This document shows positions 1-7,636 of a DNA stretch of 24,054 nt, one piece after another. The notes under the pieces were generated by a model, which saw nothing but the letters and a program-made list of their open reading frames with translations, was not told where the DNA came from and did not search any database. Within the stretch, counting starts at the first letter, position 1, and every line of letters begins with the position of its first letter. The translations under genes were made by a program, and so were the position numbers. Origin of the DNA: Candidatus Troglogloeales bacterium (GTDB lineage Bacteria; Nitrospirota; Nitrospiria; SBBL01; SBBT01); NCBI GenBank assembly GCA_005239595.1, contig SBBT01000012.1, forward strand, positions 1 to 24,054, given 5' to 3'.

Positions 1-19
1 GACACCTGCTATATCGATA

Positions 20-79
20 AAGAGAGGCTCTCTTCACCGTTCGATCGAATATGCAAGAGAAAACGGTTGTCGGCAACCT
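20..79. repeat. Cluster of three short palindromes
   Basis: Three perfect dyads lie within 60 bases: AAGAGAGGCTCTCTT (20-34, 7-bp arms), TTCGATCGAA (40-49) and GGTTG/CAACC around TCGG (66-79). No coding frame crosses the stretch convincingly. Just after it, positions 97-119 read ctttttcaacaacctgctag, a string of a kind often seen beside bacterial insertion sequences. I infer non-coding debris of a mobile element. Nothing else is seen in 1-180. Confidence 0.3.
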
Positions 80-181
80 TCAATATCGGTTTTAAACCAT
101 CTTTTTCAACAACCTGCTAGTGGATGCGGAAGACTACCTACATGTGGTGGTAGGTGGAGTCAACTGTAGGCATATTTCGGA

Positions 182-340
182 TTAAAACGCTTCTTCAACC
201 GCTATGAGCCCAAGCGGGATCAGTTGCTGGATCAATTCTATCCGGCCATCCACTTTGTATCCGTTCTCAATCATGTCCAGTGTTGCTTTAGCACGATTTT
301 GTGCGGTGCTTTTTCCTTGCCTTTTCTCTATTCTTTTCAT
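182..340 (-). CDS. Short ORF, possible IS256-type transposase N-terminal remnant
   Basis: A 52-residue minus-strand ORF too short for usual gene calling. ATG at 340 is preceded by AGGAGGT with only 3 bases of spacing. Its ATGA start overlaps the stop of an upstream minus-strand reading frame (TGA 339-337), which suggests translational coupling. The C-terminal part reads RIELIQQLIPLGLIAVEEAF, resembling the LIQxLIPLGLxxVEExL segment near the N-terminus of some IS256 (Mutator) transposases. The frame then ends in TAA, and the sequence beyond does not continue that family. I read it as a truncated transposase start, but the strong ribosome site leaves open a genuine small protein. The upstream frame (339 to about 432, ending NGKIDTSIQEVT) is unrecognised and is cut off by the ISNCY fragment. 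Confidence 0.35.
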   Translation of the reverse strand: MKRIEKRQGKSTAQNRAKATLDMIENGYKVDGRIELIQQLIPLGLIAVEEAF

Positions 341-440
341 GTGACCTCCTGGATTGATGTGTCGATCTTGCCGTTCTTGCCGATTGCAAAATCTACATTA
401 TCGATTCGGAGGTCATTTTGAAAGTCAACTAAGTATAGGA

Positions 441-772
441 CATTCCCCAGGGGCGGATTGAGCGGCTGTGGGGTACCGTTCAAGATCGACTGGTGGTAGG
501 AAATGCGTCTTGCTGGGATTACCACGTTTTCCAGAAGAGACCTCCTCGTCCGGTATTGGAACGGAGTTTATGTCTAAAGGGGATGTGAACCGTGAAACAA
601 GACCACACGGTTTCCTTTGAAGGCTTAATCCTTCAAATCCCGCCTTCTTCCCTGTGGGTGTCGATCGCGAAACGAAAGATAGAGGTTATCCAGTTTCAGG
701 AGGGATCGCTTGAGGCGAGGGATAAAAACACACGGTTTTTTCTCTGTCAAAGGAGGACCTGCGGAGTTTAAT
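441..772 (+). pseudogene. ISNCY-type transposase, degenerate 3' fragment
   Basis: Pieces of one transposase appear in successive frames. At 454 the frame reads RIERLWGTVQDRLV, the typical 'GRIERLWGTLQDRL' segment at the end of the DDE catalytic domain. A frameshift near 499 moves on to EMRLAGITTF (family ELRLAGxxTL). The C-terminal beta-rich tail is in another frame from 591: DHTVSFEGLILQIPP (family DNTVRLGGxxLQIPP), then about 35 more residues to a stop near 772. The middle, including the catalytic residues, is missing, and the element's 5' part is absent. This is a dead ISNCY-type element; family membership is inferred from the RIERLWGT and LQIPP motifs. With the IS256-like piece next to it, it shows 1-800 has been an insertion hotspot. 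No gene is seen between 772 and 850. Confidence 0.7.
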
Positions 773-850
773 CGAGAAATACCCGATCAAAAAAAGGCCA
801 TTACAAAATGCGGCTTAATTCAACACAACGGACATTTTTACTTTTCTGTG

Positions 851-867
851 GCACTTTTGGCAAGTGC
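851..867 (+). promoter_or_regulatory. Inverted repeat abutting the oppA -35 box
   Basis: GCACTT-TTGGC-AAGTGC is a perfect 6-5-6 dyad. It ends one base before the -35 hexamer of the oppA promoter, a position suited to a dimeric activator or repressor. The regulator is unknown; the site is inferred from symmetry and position alone. Confidence 0.4.
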
Positions 868-868
868 T

Positions 869-897
869 TTGACGTTTCAGAGATGTTTGTTTATATT
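869..897 (+). promoter_or_regulatory. oppA operon promoter, leaderless arrangement
   Basis: -35 TTGACG (869-874), 17-base spacer, -10 TATATT (892-897). The ATG of oppA is at 906, only 8 bases past the -10, so transcription would start at or within a few bases of the A of the start codon. No Shine-Dalgarno precedes oppA, which agrees with a leaderless mRNA. Confidence 0.6.
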
Positions 898-905
898 GAA
901 AACCA

Positions 906-2465
906 ATGAAACCGTTTGTCATCGTCCTCTTCCTTCTTTTAGCCGCTACCCCATTTTTGGGATGCCAAAAGAAATATGACGCCAAATCGGCATTTAAAAT
1001 GAGTCTCTCCTCCGAACCGCCGACACTCGATTGGTCGCTTGCGACCGACAATGTTTCCATCAGGGTCATTGAAAACCTGATGGAAGGACTCGCCGAATAT
1101 GACAAAAACTTAAGGCCTATACCAGCCATCGCAAAAAGGTGGGAAATCTCTCCGAATGGGTTAACCTATCTTTTTCATCTTCGGGATGATGTCTACTGGA
1201 CTGATGGAAAGCAGGTGACGGCGCACGACTTTGAATATTCGTGGAAGCGCCTCCTTAATCCCCTGACGGCGTCGGAATACGCCTACTTTTTATATGATAT
1301 TAAAAATGCCACCGAGTACAACAGCGGAGAGATTCAAGATTCTACCGAGGTCGGGGTGAAAGCCATCGACAATAACACCCTTCGCGTAACCCTTAAAAAA
1401 CCGGCCGTCTATTTCCCATCGATCACCACATTCACGGCAACCTTCCCGCAGCGCAAGGACTTAATCGAACGATATCAAGAGCGATGGACGGAACCGGCCC
1501 ATTTGGTTGTCTGCGGCCCCTTTCGCCTGACGGAATGGCGCCATGAATACCGGCTGATCCTCACCGCTAACAACGGTTACTACGGCGGACGCCCTCCCCT
1601 TGATCAACTGATTTTCTACATTGTAGAAGAAGACACCACCGCCCTGGCCCTTTACGAAACGGGCGACTTAGACCGTGTGGGGCTTCCACCGCTCGCCATT
1701 CCGTATTATCGGAATCACCCCGACTATCGCCACGGCCCTTTTTTAAGAGGCTACTATTACGGCTTTAATGTAAAGCGCTCCCCCTTTAACAACGCAAAGG
1801 TTCGACAGGCCTTTTCCATGGCCATTCATCGCGGCGAATTTCCAGCCATTCTACAAGGAGGCGAGACGCCGGCCACATCATGGATTGCAGAAGGACTGCT
1901 CGGCTACAATCCAAAAATCGGCATTAGGTTTAACCCACCAGAGGCACGGAGGCTTCTGGCGGAGGCTGGATATCCGGACGGCAAGGGATTACCGCCGATT
2001 ACACTTGCCTTTAATACCGATCCGACCAATCGGTTAATCGCGGAAAATATTCAGGCGCAGTGGAAAAAGCATCTCGGGATAGAAGTCCTTCTCGACAATA
2101 TGGAATGGAAAGTCTATTTGAAACGGCTTAAGGAAGATACCCCGCAGATTTTTCGCCTCGGCTGGGGAGCCGATTATCCCGACCCTGACAATTTCATGAA
2201 TCTTTTTACCAGCGCAAGTGGAAACAACAATACCCACTGGGAAAACACCGTCTATGATCGGCTGATCGCCGATGCGGCAAGTGAGCAGAACGAGGAAAAA
2301 AGGATCGCCCTTTACAATCAGGCACAGCGGATTCTCACGGAAACCGATGTGCCCATCATGCCGCTTTTTTTCTCCGCACAGAATCTGCTCATTAAACCCT
2401 CTATCGAGGCGTTAGAGATCAATGCCATGGACCTTCTTTATCTAAAAAGAGTTCGGAAACGATGA
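906..2465 (+). CDS. oppA: Oligopeptide ABC transporter, substrate-binding lipoprotein
   Basis: A 519-residue solute-binding protein of family 5 (SBP_bac_5; OppA/DppA type), which captures peptides outside the inner membrane and hands them to the permeases. A hydrophobic leader (residues 3-19) ends in a lipobox, LGCQ, so Cys20 should be lipid-modified and the mature protein membrane-anchored. The family start 'SSEPPTLDW' appears near residue 36. Internal hallmarks include TWRISPNG-like 'WEISPNGLTYLFHLRDDVYW' and 'VRQAFSMAIHR'. Length is normal for the family. There is no Shine-Dalgarno; the strong promoter just upstream suggests leaderless translation. The gene overlaps the next by 4 bases (ATGA), so oppABC is one operon. 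The sequence does not reveal whether it prefers dipeptides, oligopeptides or murein peptides. Confidence 0.9.
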   Translation: MKPFVIVLFLLLAATPFLGCQKKYDAKSAFKMSLSSEPPTLDWSLATDNVSIRVIENLMEGLAEYDKNLRPIPAIAKRWEISPNGLTYLFHLRDDVYWTDGKQVTAHDFEYSWKRLLNPLTASEYAYFLYDIKNATEYNSGEIQDSTEVGVKAIDNNTLRVTLKKPAVYFPSITTFTATFPQRKDLIERYQERWTEPAHLVVCGPFRLTEWRHEYRLILTANNGYYGGRPPLDQLIFYIVEEDTTALALYETGDLDRVGLPPLAIPYYRNHPDYRHGPFLRGYYYGFNVKRSPFNNAKVRQAFSMAIHRGEFPAILQGGETPATSWIAEGLLGYNPKIGIRFNPPEARRLLAEAGYPDGKGLPPITLAFNTDPTNRLIAENIQAQWKKHLGIEVLLDNMEWKVYLKRLKEDTPQIFRLGWGADYPDPDNFMNLFTSASGNNNTHWENTVYDRLIADAASEQNEEKRIALYNQAQRILTETDVPIMPLFFSAQNLLIKPSIEALEINAMDLLYLKRVRKR

Positions 2466-3373
2466 TACGCATACTACGCCGGCTTATCTGGGCCGTTCCG
2501 GTCTTGTGGCTGGTGGCAACCCTTACCTTTGTGATCATGCATATCGTTCCCGGCGGGCCGTTCGACAGAGAGAAGAAACTTCCTCCGGAGATTAAAGCCA
2601 ATATTGAGGCCAAGTACCATTTAAACGAGCCGTTATTGCGCCAGTACTTTCTGTATGTTCAAGGACTGTTTCACGGCAATTTAGGCCCCTCGTACAAATA
2701 TCTGGAACGATCTGTCAACGACATCATCTGCGACAGCCTGCCGGTATCGATGGGGCTCGGCTTGTTAGCCCTGCTGGTGGCCCTGGTGATGGGCCTGTCC
2801 GCCGGGATTTTTTCTTCGTTTTTCCCAAACTCGATCTTAGACAGGTTCGCCATGTTAGCCGCAACCGCCGGCATCGCAACACCGAACTTTGTCCTGGGGG
2901 TCTTTTTGATTTTTATTTTTTCACACCATTTTAAAATATTGCCCCCTGCCCTTTGGGAAGGGGCCCGATCGATGGTCCTGCCTGCCGTCACACTCGGTCT
3001 TGCGCCAGCGGCCTATATCGCACGACTGACCCGTTCCTCTATTCTGGAGGCAAACCGGCAGGATTTCGTTCGGACCGCCCGGGCAAAGGGGTTGCCGGAG
3101 TCAACGATCCTGATTCGACATATTTTAAAAAATGCCCTAACCCCCGTTGTCACGATTATCGGACCGCTGGCCGCATCGTTGATGACCGGCTCCTTTATTG
3201 TGGAGTTCATCTTCTCGATTCCAGGAATGGGGAAATATTTTATTACCGCTGTCACGAACCGCGACTATCCCTTGATGATGGGGGTCACATTGATTTACGC
3301 TGTTCTGATCGTTCTGGCCAATATGGTCGTTGATATTATTTATACCGTAATGGATCCAAGAGTAAAGCCGTAG
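2462..3373 (+). CDS. oppB: Oligopeptide ABC transporter permease, OppB/DppB type
   Basis: A 303-residue inner-membrane permease of the BPD_transp_1 family. The N-terminus has the typical 'RRLIWAVPVLWLVATLTFVIMHIVPGGPFD' pattern: first membrane helix followed by the PGGPF motif of OppB proteins. The EAA loop that docks an ATPase is visible as 'FVRTARAKGLPESTILIRHI' about two thirds along, followed by the last membrane helices. Start ATG overlaps the oppA stop by 4 bases, so translation is probably coupled. It should form a heterodimer with the product of the next gene. Length is usual for the family. Confidence 0.9.
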   Translation: MIRILRRLIWAVPVLWLVATLTFVIMHIVPGGPFDREKKLPPEIKANIEAKYHLNEPLLRQYFLYVQGLFHGNLGPSYKYLERSVNDIICDSLPVSMGLGLLALLVALVMGLSAGIFSSFFPNSILDRFAMLAATAGIATPNFVLGVFLIFIFSHHFKILPPALWEGARSMVLPAVTLGLAPAAYIARLTRSSILEANRQDFVRTARAKGLPESTILIRHILKNALTPVVTIIGPLAASLMTGSFIVEFIFSIPGMGKYFITAVTNRDYPLMMGVTLIYAVLIVLANMVVDIIYTVMDPRVKP

Positions 3374-3396
3374 TAACACTTTAACTAGAATAAATC

Positions 3397-4245
3397 ATGT
3401 ACTTATTTTTACGGCAGTTTAAGAAAAAGCCGCTCTGCCTTGTAAGTGCCGTTATGATCCTCTTCCTATTAGGGATCGCCTTGTTTGGAGAGATGCTCTC
3501 CCCCTACCCGTACGACCTCCAAAATACAGAAGAGACGTTATCGCCTCCAGCACGGGTGCATCTTTTTGGGACGGACCAGCTTGGCCGAGACCTCCTGTCA
3601 CGGCTCATTTATGGAACGCGCGTCTCGATGACGGTCAGCCTCCTGACTGCATTTTCTGCGATATTAGTGGGGACCCTCTACGGCGCCCTTTCAGGGTATT
3701 TTGGAGGAAGGACGGACGCCCTCATGATGCGCCTCGTCGATGTGATCTACGCCCTTCCCGATCTCCTCTTGATTATTTTGATCACGGTCGTGATCGGACG
3801 AGGGCTTCTCGGCGTTTTTTTGGCCTTAAGCCTTGTCGGATGGGTTACCGTCGCTCGATTGATTCGGGGAGAGGTGCTTCGGCTAAAGGAACAGCCTTAT
3901 ATTGAATCGGCCAGGGCGATTGGCGCCTCCCACACACGCATCCTCTTTCTCTATATCCTTCCCAATACGCTGGGAGCGCTCATCGTAACCCTGACTTTTC
4001 TGATTCCATCTGCCATATTGGCGGAGTCGACATTAAGTTTCATCGGGTTGGGGCTCTCACCGCCGGCGGCAAGCTGGGGGACATTGGCCAATGAAGGATG
4101 GAAGGGGCTTCGGTTTTATCCCCATCTGATTGTTTTTCCCAGTCTGGCTATTTTCATCACCATGCTTGCCTTCAACTTCCTAGGAGACGGCCTGCGCGAT
4201 CTTCTGGATCCACAACGAGCCGCTGTCGATTCACATGACGGATGA
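3397..4245 (+). CDS. oppC: Oligopeptide ABC transporter permease, OppC/DppC type
   Basis: A 282-residue inner-membrane permease, partner of the upstream OppB. It carries the OppC N-terminal helix, the segment 'HLFGTDQLGRDLLSRLIYGTR' typical of DppC/OppC, and an EAA loop 'YIESARAIGASHTRILFLYI'. The C-terminal 'LGDGLRDLLDPQ' is also a hallmark. It begins 23 bases after oppB. No oppD or oppF ATPase gene follows: the next gene is convergent and lies only 23 bases past the stop. The transporter must therefore use ATPases encoded elsewhere. No clear terminator is visible in the short convergent gap. Confidence 0.9.
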   Translation: MYLFLRQFKKKPLCLVSAVMILFLLGIALFGEMLSPYPYDLQNTEETLSPPARVHLFGTDQLGRDLLSRLIYGTRVSMTVSLLTAFSAILVGTLYGALSGYFGGRTDALMMRLVDVIYALPDLLLIILITVVIGRGLLGVFLALSLVGWVTVARLIRGEVLRLKEQPYIESARAIGASHTRILFLYILPNTLGALIVTLTFLIPSAILAESTLSFIGLGLSPPAASWGTLANEGWKGLRFYPHLIVFPSLAIFITMLAFNFLGDGLRDLLDPQRAAVDSHDG

Positions 4246-4268
4246 AAAACAAGGATACGGTTTTGTTC

Positions 4269-5438
4269 TTATTTCCGTTTATCCGGGACGATCTTTAGTA
4301 TTTCTCCCATATAGTCCACCAGATACATCTCCCGCTGTTCATCCACGCCAAACGCGCTGATATTCCGATCGGTCTGAAGAAGCAATTGATGGAGTGCCAC
4401 CTTCTTCCCGTCATAGCGCAGCCCCCAAACCTTGCCGCTTCCAAAATCCCCATAGATATAGACGCCGCGAAGCTCAGTCATGGCGACGCCCCGGTAGACG
4501 TGGCCGCCGATCACCGCTGTCCCTTCCGATCGCGGATAATCGAGAATCGGGAATTTTAGACCCCCTTTCTTGCATTTTGGGGCCACCCCCGGCGTGCAAA
4601 TCTTTCCCTCCATGATATTCCAGCCGTAATTTCCCCCCTTTCGAATCACATTCACCTCTTCGCGATCATTCTGCCCGACATCGCCGGCATAAAGGAGTCC
4701 GGAAATATTATCAAAAGAAAAGCGCCAGGGATTTCGAAGCCCATAGGCCCAGATCTCCGGCGCGGCCTCTTTATTATTTACAAAGGGATTATCCGGTGGA
4801 ACGGCGTAGGGGCTTTCCGATTTATCCACGTCGATTCTAAGCATCTTTCCCAGTAGCGAGGCAAGATTTTGTCCATGGCCATGGGGATCGTTTGCCGAAC
4901 CGCCATCGCCCATGCCGATATAGAGATAGCCATCCGAACCAAATAAGATATGCCCGCCGTTGTGGTTGGAATACGGCTGTGGGATTGTAAGGATGATTCG
5001 CTCGCTCTTCGGATCGACCCAATCGGCCTGGGCGCTAGCCCTAAATTCAGAGATCACCGTGTGAAGACCTCCGATTGGAGAAGTATAGTTCACAAACAGG
5101 CGGCCGTTTTTGGAAAATTGAGGGTGAAACGCAAGCCCCAGGAGTCCCCTCTCTCCGCCGGAGATGATTCGATCCCCTATTTCAAGGTAGGACTTTTCAT
5201 ACAACTTGCCTCCCTTCCATATGCGAACGGCGCCATGTAGTTCCACAATAAACATCCGGCCGCTTCCATCGCCGGCATGAAGAAGGGCGACAGGCTCCAG
5301 GAATCGACCGATCAGGGGTTCCAGTCTTATCTTCGGCAAGGGAGGAAATGTCTGCGCAAAGGAGAGGGAATGGAGAGCGAAAGACATAAAAATTGCAATA
5401 ATGATCGATCTCAACAAACGCCGACAAGGCAATGTCAT
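4269..5438 (-). CDS. Secreted PQQ-dependent sugar dehydrogenase (GSDH family)
   Basis: About 389 residues of the soluble glucose/sorbosone dehydrogenase beta-propeller family. These enzymes use pyrroloquinoline quinone and calcium to oxidise aldose sugars in the periplasm. An N-terminal signal peptide (positive start, hydrophobic stretch, cleavage after SFA-Q near residue 29) indicates export. Family motifs are clear: 'RGLLGLAFHPQF', 'HNGGHILFGSDGYLYIGMGD' with the expected active-site His, 'GLRNPWRFSFD' and 'GGNYGWN'. ATG at 5438 is preferred over GTG at 5441 because AGGAG sits 6 bases before the ATG. It has its own strong promoter. The true substrate and the presence of PQQ synthesis genes cannot be judged here; some relatives act on other sugars. 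Confidence 0.85.
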   Translation of the reverse strand: MTLPCRRLLRSIIIAIFMSFALHSLSFAQTFPPLPKIRLEPLIGRFLEPVALLHAGDGSGRMFIVELHGAVRIWKGGKLYEKSYLEIGDRIISGGERGLLGLAFHPQFSKNGRLFVNYTSPIGGLHTVISEFRASAQADWVDPKSERIILTIPQPYSNHNGGHILFGSDGYLYIGMGDGGSANDPHGHGQNLASLLGKMLRIDVDKSESPYAVPPDNPFVNNKEAAPEIWAYGLRNPWRFSFDNISGLLYAGDVGQNDREEVNVIRKGGNYGWNIMEGKICTPGVAPKCKKGGLKFPILDYPRSEGTAVIGGHVYRGVAMTELRGVYIYGDFGSGKVWGLRYDGKKVALHQLLLQTDRNISAFGVDEQREMYLVDYMGEILKIVPDKRK

Positions 5439-5465
5439 CACCCACTCCTGTTACCGCCAGACGGC

Positions 5466-5494
5466 ATTTAAATTCATTACAATTATATTGTCAA
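5466..5494 (-). promoter_or_regulatory. Promoter of the PQQ-dehydrogenase gene
   Basis: On the minus strand: -35 TTGACA (5494-5489), exact consensus, 17-base spacer, -10 TTAAAT (5471-5466). The start codon at 5438 follows after a leader of roughly 20 bases containing AGGAG. Confidence 0.55.
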
Positions 5495-5530
5495 GAAACT
5501 GTATGGGGTTTTATCTGACCAGGGGACAAA

Positions 5531-5549
5531 ATCAGGTTGGAAGCCTGAT
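5531..5549 (-). terminator. Possible terminator hairpin after the first arginine-rich gene
   Basis: ATCAGG-CTTCCAA-CCTGAT is a perfect 6-bp stem with a 7-base loop, followed on the minus strand by TTTG. It lies between the arginine-rich gene (stop at 5660) and the dehydrogenase promoter. The U-tract is short, so termination may be weak. Confidence 0.35.
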
Positions 5550-5659
5550 AAGACTTAGACAAGCGTGATTTATTATTTTGAAAATAAGAACGGAATCTTA
5601 CTTAAAAGCCTGCTGATGACAGCTACTGGGAATTTGAAGAAACCCGGGATGGACGCCTC

Positions 5660-5896
5660 TCACCAACAGAGAGCTTCGATTTTCTCGACTTTTCTTGAAG
5701 GAATTCTTTTGCCTCGGCTCATCCAATGGATACGGGGCCTCATATCATCGAGCCGCCATTCTACCGCACGACGATCGCTAATACGCCGTTCCACTCCGGA
5801 GCGACGATCTGTTCCCATAAAGGCAGTCTGACAAACCCTCCGATCGGGGCCATAGCCGCGCATTTCGGTTCTGCGTTCTGAGCTTCGTCGGTCCAT
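5660..5896 (-). CDS. Arginine-rich RR-repeat small protein (paralogue A)
   Basis: A 78-residue, very basic protein of unknown function. It opens with MDRRSSERRTEMRGYGPDRR and continues with further Arg-Arg dyads (TDRRSGVERRISDRRAVEWR). The first 54 residues align almost without gaps with a second protein in this window (11051-11278), sharing the core MRGYGPDRR. Paralogy under coding constraint is the best evidence that both are real genes. Similar '(D/E)RR' repeat tracts are known from proteins of several deep-branching Gram-negative groups, where they are uncharacterised. The C-terminal third differs from the paralogue. Start ATG at 5896 has a modest AGGAAAG about 7-10 bases upstream. No membrane segment or signal peptide is present. 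Possible roles (inference only) are nucleic-acid or polyanion binding, or a small regulatory partner. Confidence 0.65.
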   Translation of the reverse strand: MDRRSSERRTEMRGYGPDRRVCQTAFMGTDRRSGVERRISDRRAVEWRLDDMRPRIHWMSRGKRIPSRKVEKIEALCW

Positions 5897-6020
5897 TCGG
5901 CTTCTTTCCTATCAAAGAGGTTCATCATTCACTCAACTGTTTTTTTCGGTGCATTTATGAAAAACTTTAGGACAATGTATAATTCCATTGCACGAATCTG
6001 TACCGTAACACACCGCCGGA

Positions 6021-6920
6021 CTACCATACCTCTGACCGGAAACTCAGTGGCGTCTGTCCACTTTGCCGAAGGCCCAGACGAAGCTGTTCTAGCGCGCTGC
6101 CACCGCCACACATACGGAGATGAACATTGCGAATATGGGGTACCACATCAAGCAATGGCTGTATATCCACCACCTCCTCTCCGTTTCTGATACCCTTCAC
6201 ACGAGTAATCCGTCCTTTGGTGTAGGGCCATGAATCAGGCCACTCACGAGTAAGTACAGGATAATACTTAAAGTTAAATGGAAACATCCGACTAAGTTCA
6301 AGCAGCTCTTCATGTTTTATAAGCTGTGCGGGGGTGCGGGCAGAGGCAATTAACGAAAACCGGACCCCTGGATGATGGTCAGAGCATCCGAAGTTTGATG
6401 ACTTCATATAACAAAGATAGGAGAGAAAGGGCGTAATCCCTGTAGAGAAAGCCAGCGCCACAAACTCCATAGAAGGCCATTCCGGTTCAAGGAGAAGGTT
6501 ATTGGTCTCGCACCGTACGCTGTTTTCATATAATACAAGTTCAGTTCTATTTTGGTTAAAACCAACCAGGAGATCGATCGTTCCCCTGCTCTTTGGTAAT
6601 CCCCTTGCCTCCTCCGACTGCCACCAGATCGATGTGTCTGACTTCATTTCGCGTGTATGGTTAATAACGGTCTCGATCACTCCTTCCGAATGAAGCGCAC
6701 AGTTAGATCGCGTGTACATGCGTCTCTGTGGTTTTTTCTTCCTGACACCGTACGGTTTGGCAAGAAAAGCCGTCCCAGGAGACATCCGGTCTCGAATTGG
6801 ATATTTTACCCCTTCTATCTCGTATTCACTCGGCAAGGCAATCTCCACTACGCTGACCTCTCCGGGATCAATGGCACGCACGTTTGCTACCACAGCCGGC
6901 ACGAAGATTTCTCCTGTCAT
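6021..6920 (-). CDS. FNR-like FAD/NAD(P)-binding oxidoreductase
   Basis: About 299 residues resembling the ferredoxin-NADP reductase superfamily, which moves electrons between NAD(P)H and a partner through FAD. Visible elements in order: a flavin-binding 'RMYTRSNC' (family RxYS), 'AFSTGITPFLSYL' matching the GTGITPxxS pyridine-nucleotide loop but with Ser for the first Gly, and 'MCGGGSALEQLRLGLRQSG' near the C-terminus where the family has CG-P-MV. No iron-sulfur motif is fused, so the partner must be separate. I chose ATG 6920 rather than 6941 because GGGAG lies 8 bases upstream of it. It is 48 bases after dedA on the same strand and probably the last gene of that operon. The partner and reaction are unknown. 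Confidence 0.65.
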   Translation of the reverse strand: MTGEIFVPAVVANVRAIDPGEVSVVEIALPSEYEIEGVKYPIRDRMSPGTAFLAKPYGVRKKKPQRRMYTRSNCALHSEGVIETVINHTREMKSDTSIWWQSEEARGLPKSRGTIDLLVGFNQNRTELVLYENSVRCETNNLLLEPEWPSMEFVALAFSTGITPFLSYLCYMKSSNFGCSDHHPGVRFSLIASARTPAQLIKHEELLELSRMFPFNFKYYPVLTREWPDSWPYTKGRITRVKGIRNGEEVVDIQPLLDVVPHIRNVHLRMCGGGSALEQLRLGLRQSGQTPLSFRSEVW

Positions 6921-6968
6921 CAAGGCTTCTCCCACGACCATCCGAATGGTGTTCTACACAAAGAGAGT

Positions 6969-7610
6969 TTAAGACGCTTTGTAACGCGCACGGAGGAATT
7001 CAACCACGACTGGAAGGAGAGAGAGGATAATAATGGCCATAATCACCGGAGTAAAGTTATTCTTGATAAATGGGATATTCCCGAAAAAATAACCGCCAAA
7101 CAGAAAAATGGCAACCCAGGCCGCTCCTCCAACGACATTATAGATTGTAAAGTAATGATAGTTCATGCGCCCGATACCGGCGACAAATGGGGCAAAGGTG
7201 CGAATAATAGGAGCAAATCGCGCGATGATAATCGTCTTGCCACCATGTTTTTCGTAAAACTGATGCGCGCGCATCAAATGGGCCTTATTTAAAAAACGGA
7301 CATTCTCTTTATGAAATATCTTTGGTCCGGTAAAAAATCCAATCCAGTAATTAACCATATCGCCTGCAATCGCGGCAACGGTCAGGAGACCAAACAATAA
7401 ATCAACCTGAAGGGGGCTGCTGGCAGCTAGGGCGCCAAGGCCAAAAAGAAGAGAATCTCCCGGCAGAAAAGGGGTCACCACCAACCCTGTTTCACAAAAA
7501 ACAATGAGAAACAAAAGAAGATAGGTCCAGAGACCATAGTGTTGAATCACCAGGGATAAATGCCGATCGAGATGAACAAAGAGATCAATAAATGTTTGGA
7601 TCAATTCCAT
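6969..7610 (-). CDS. DedA family membrane protein
   Basis: A 213-residue polytopic inner-membrane protein of the DedA (SNARE-associated) family. Members support envelope homeostasis, and several recycle undecaprenyl phosphate or flip phospholipids. Hallmarks are 'PFLPGDSLLFGLGALA' after the first helices, 'GDMVNYWIGFFTGPKIF', and the conserved 'ARFAPIIRTFAPFVAGIGRM' with its two Arg residues. Length matches E. coli DedA. It follows nagZ by 26 bases on the same strand with no clear Shine-Dalgarno. The neighbouring nagZ fits a role in cell-wall cycling: nagZ handles released muropeptides while DedA proteins handle the lipid carrier. The substrate of this member is not determined by sequence. 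Confidence 0.85.
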   Translation of the reverse strand: MELIQTFIDLFVHLDRHLSLVIQHYGLWTYLLLFLIVFCETGLVVTPFLPGDSLLFGLGALAASSPLQVDLLFGLLTVAAIAGDMVNYWIGFFTGPKIFHKENVRFLNKAHLMRAHQFYEKHGGKTIIIARFAPIIRTFAPFVAGIGRMNYHYFTIYNVVGGAAWVAIFLFGGYFFGNIPFIKNNFTPVIMAIIILSLLPVVVEFLRARYKAS

Positions 7611-7636
7611 CAGAAACCATTATATGCCTGTAGAAG

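Noticed and set aside
5565..5831. Plus-strand ORF of 88 codons
   Set aside because: It is antisense to the arginine-rich gene, whose paralogue proves the coding strand; Arg/Ser-rich shadow.
6657..7292. Plus-strand ORF of 211 codons
   Set aside because: Antisense to the FNR-like and DedA genes, both supported by family motifs.
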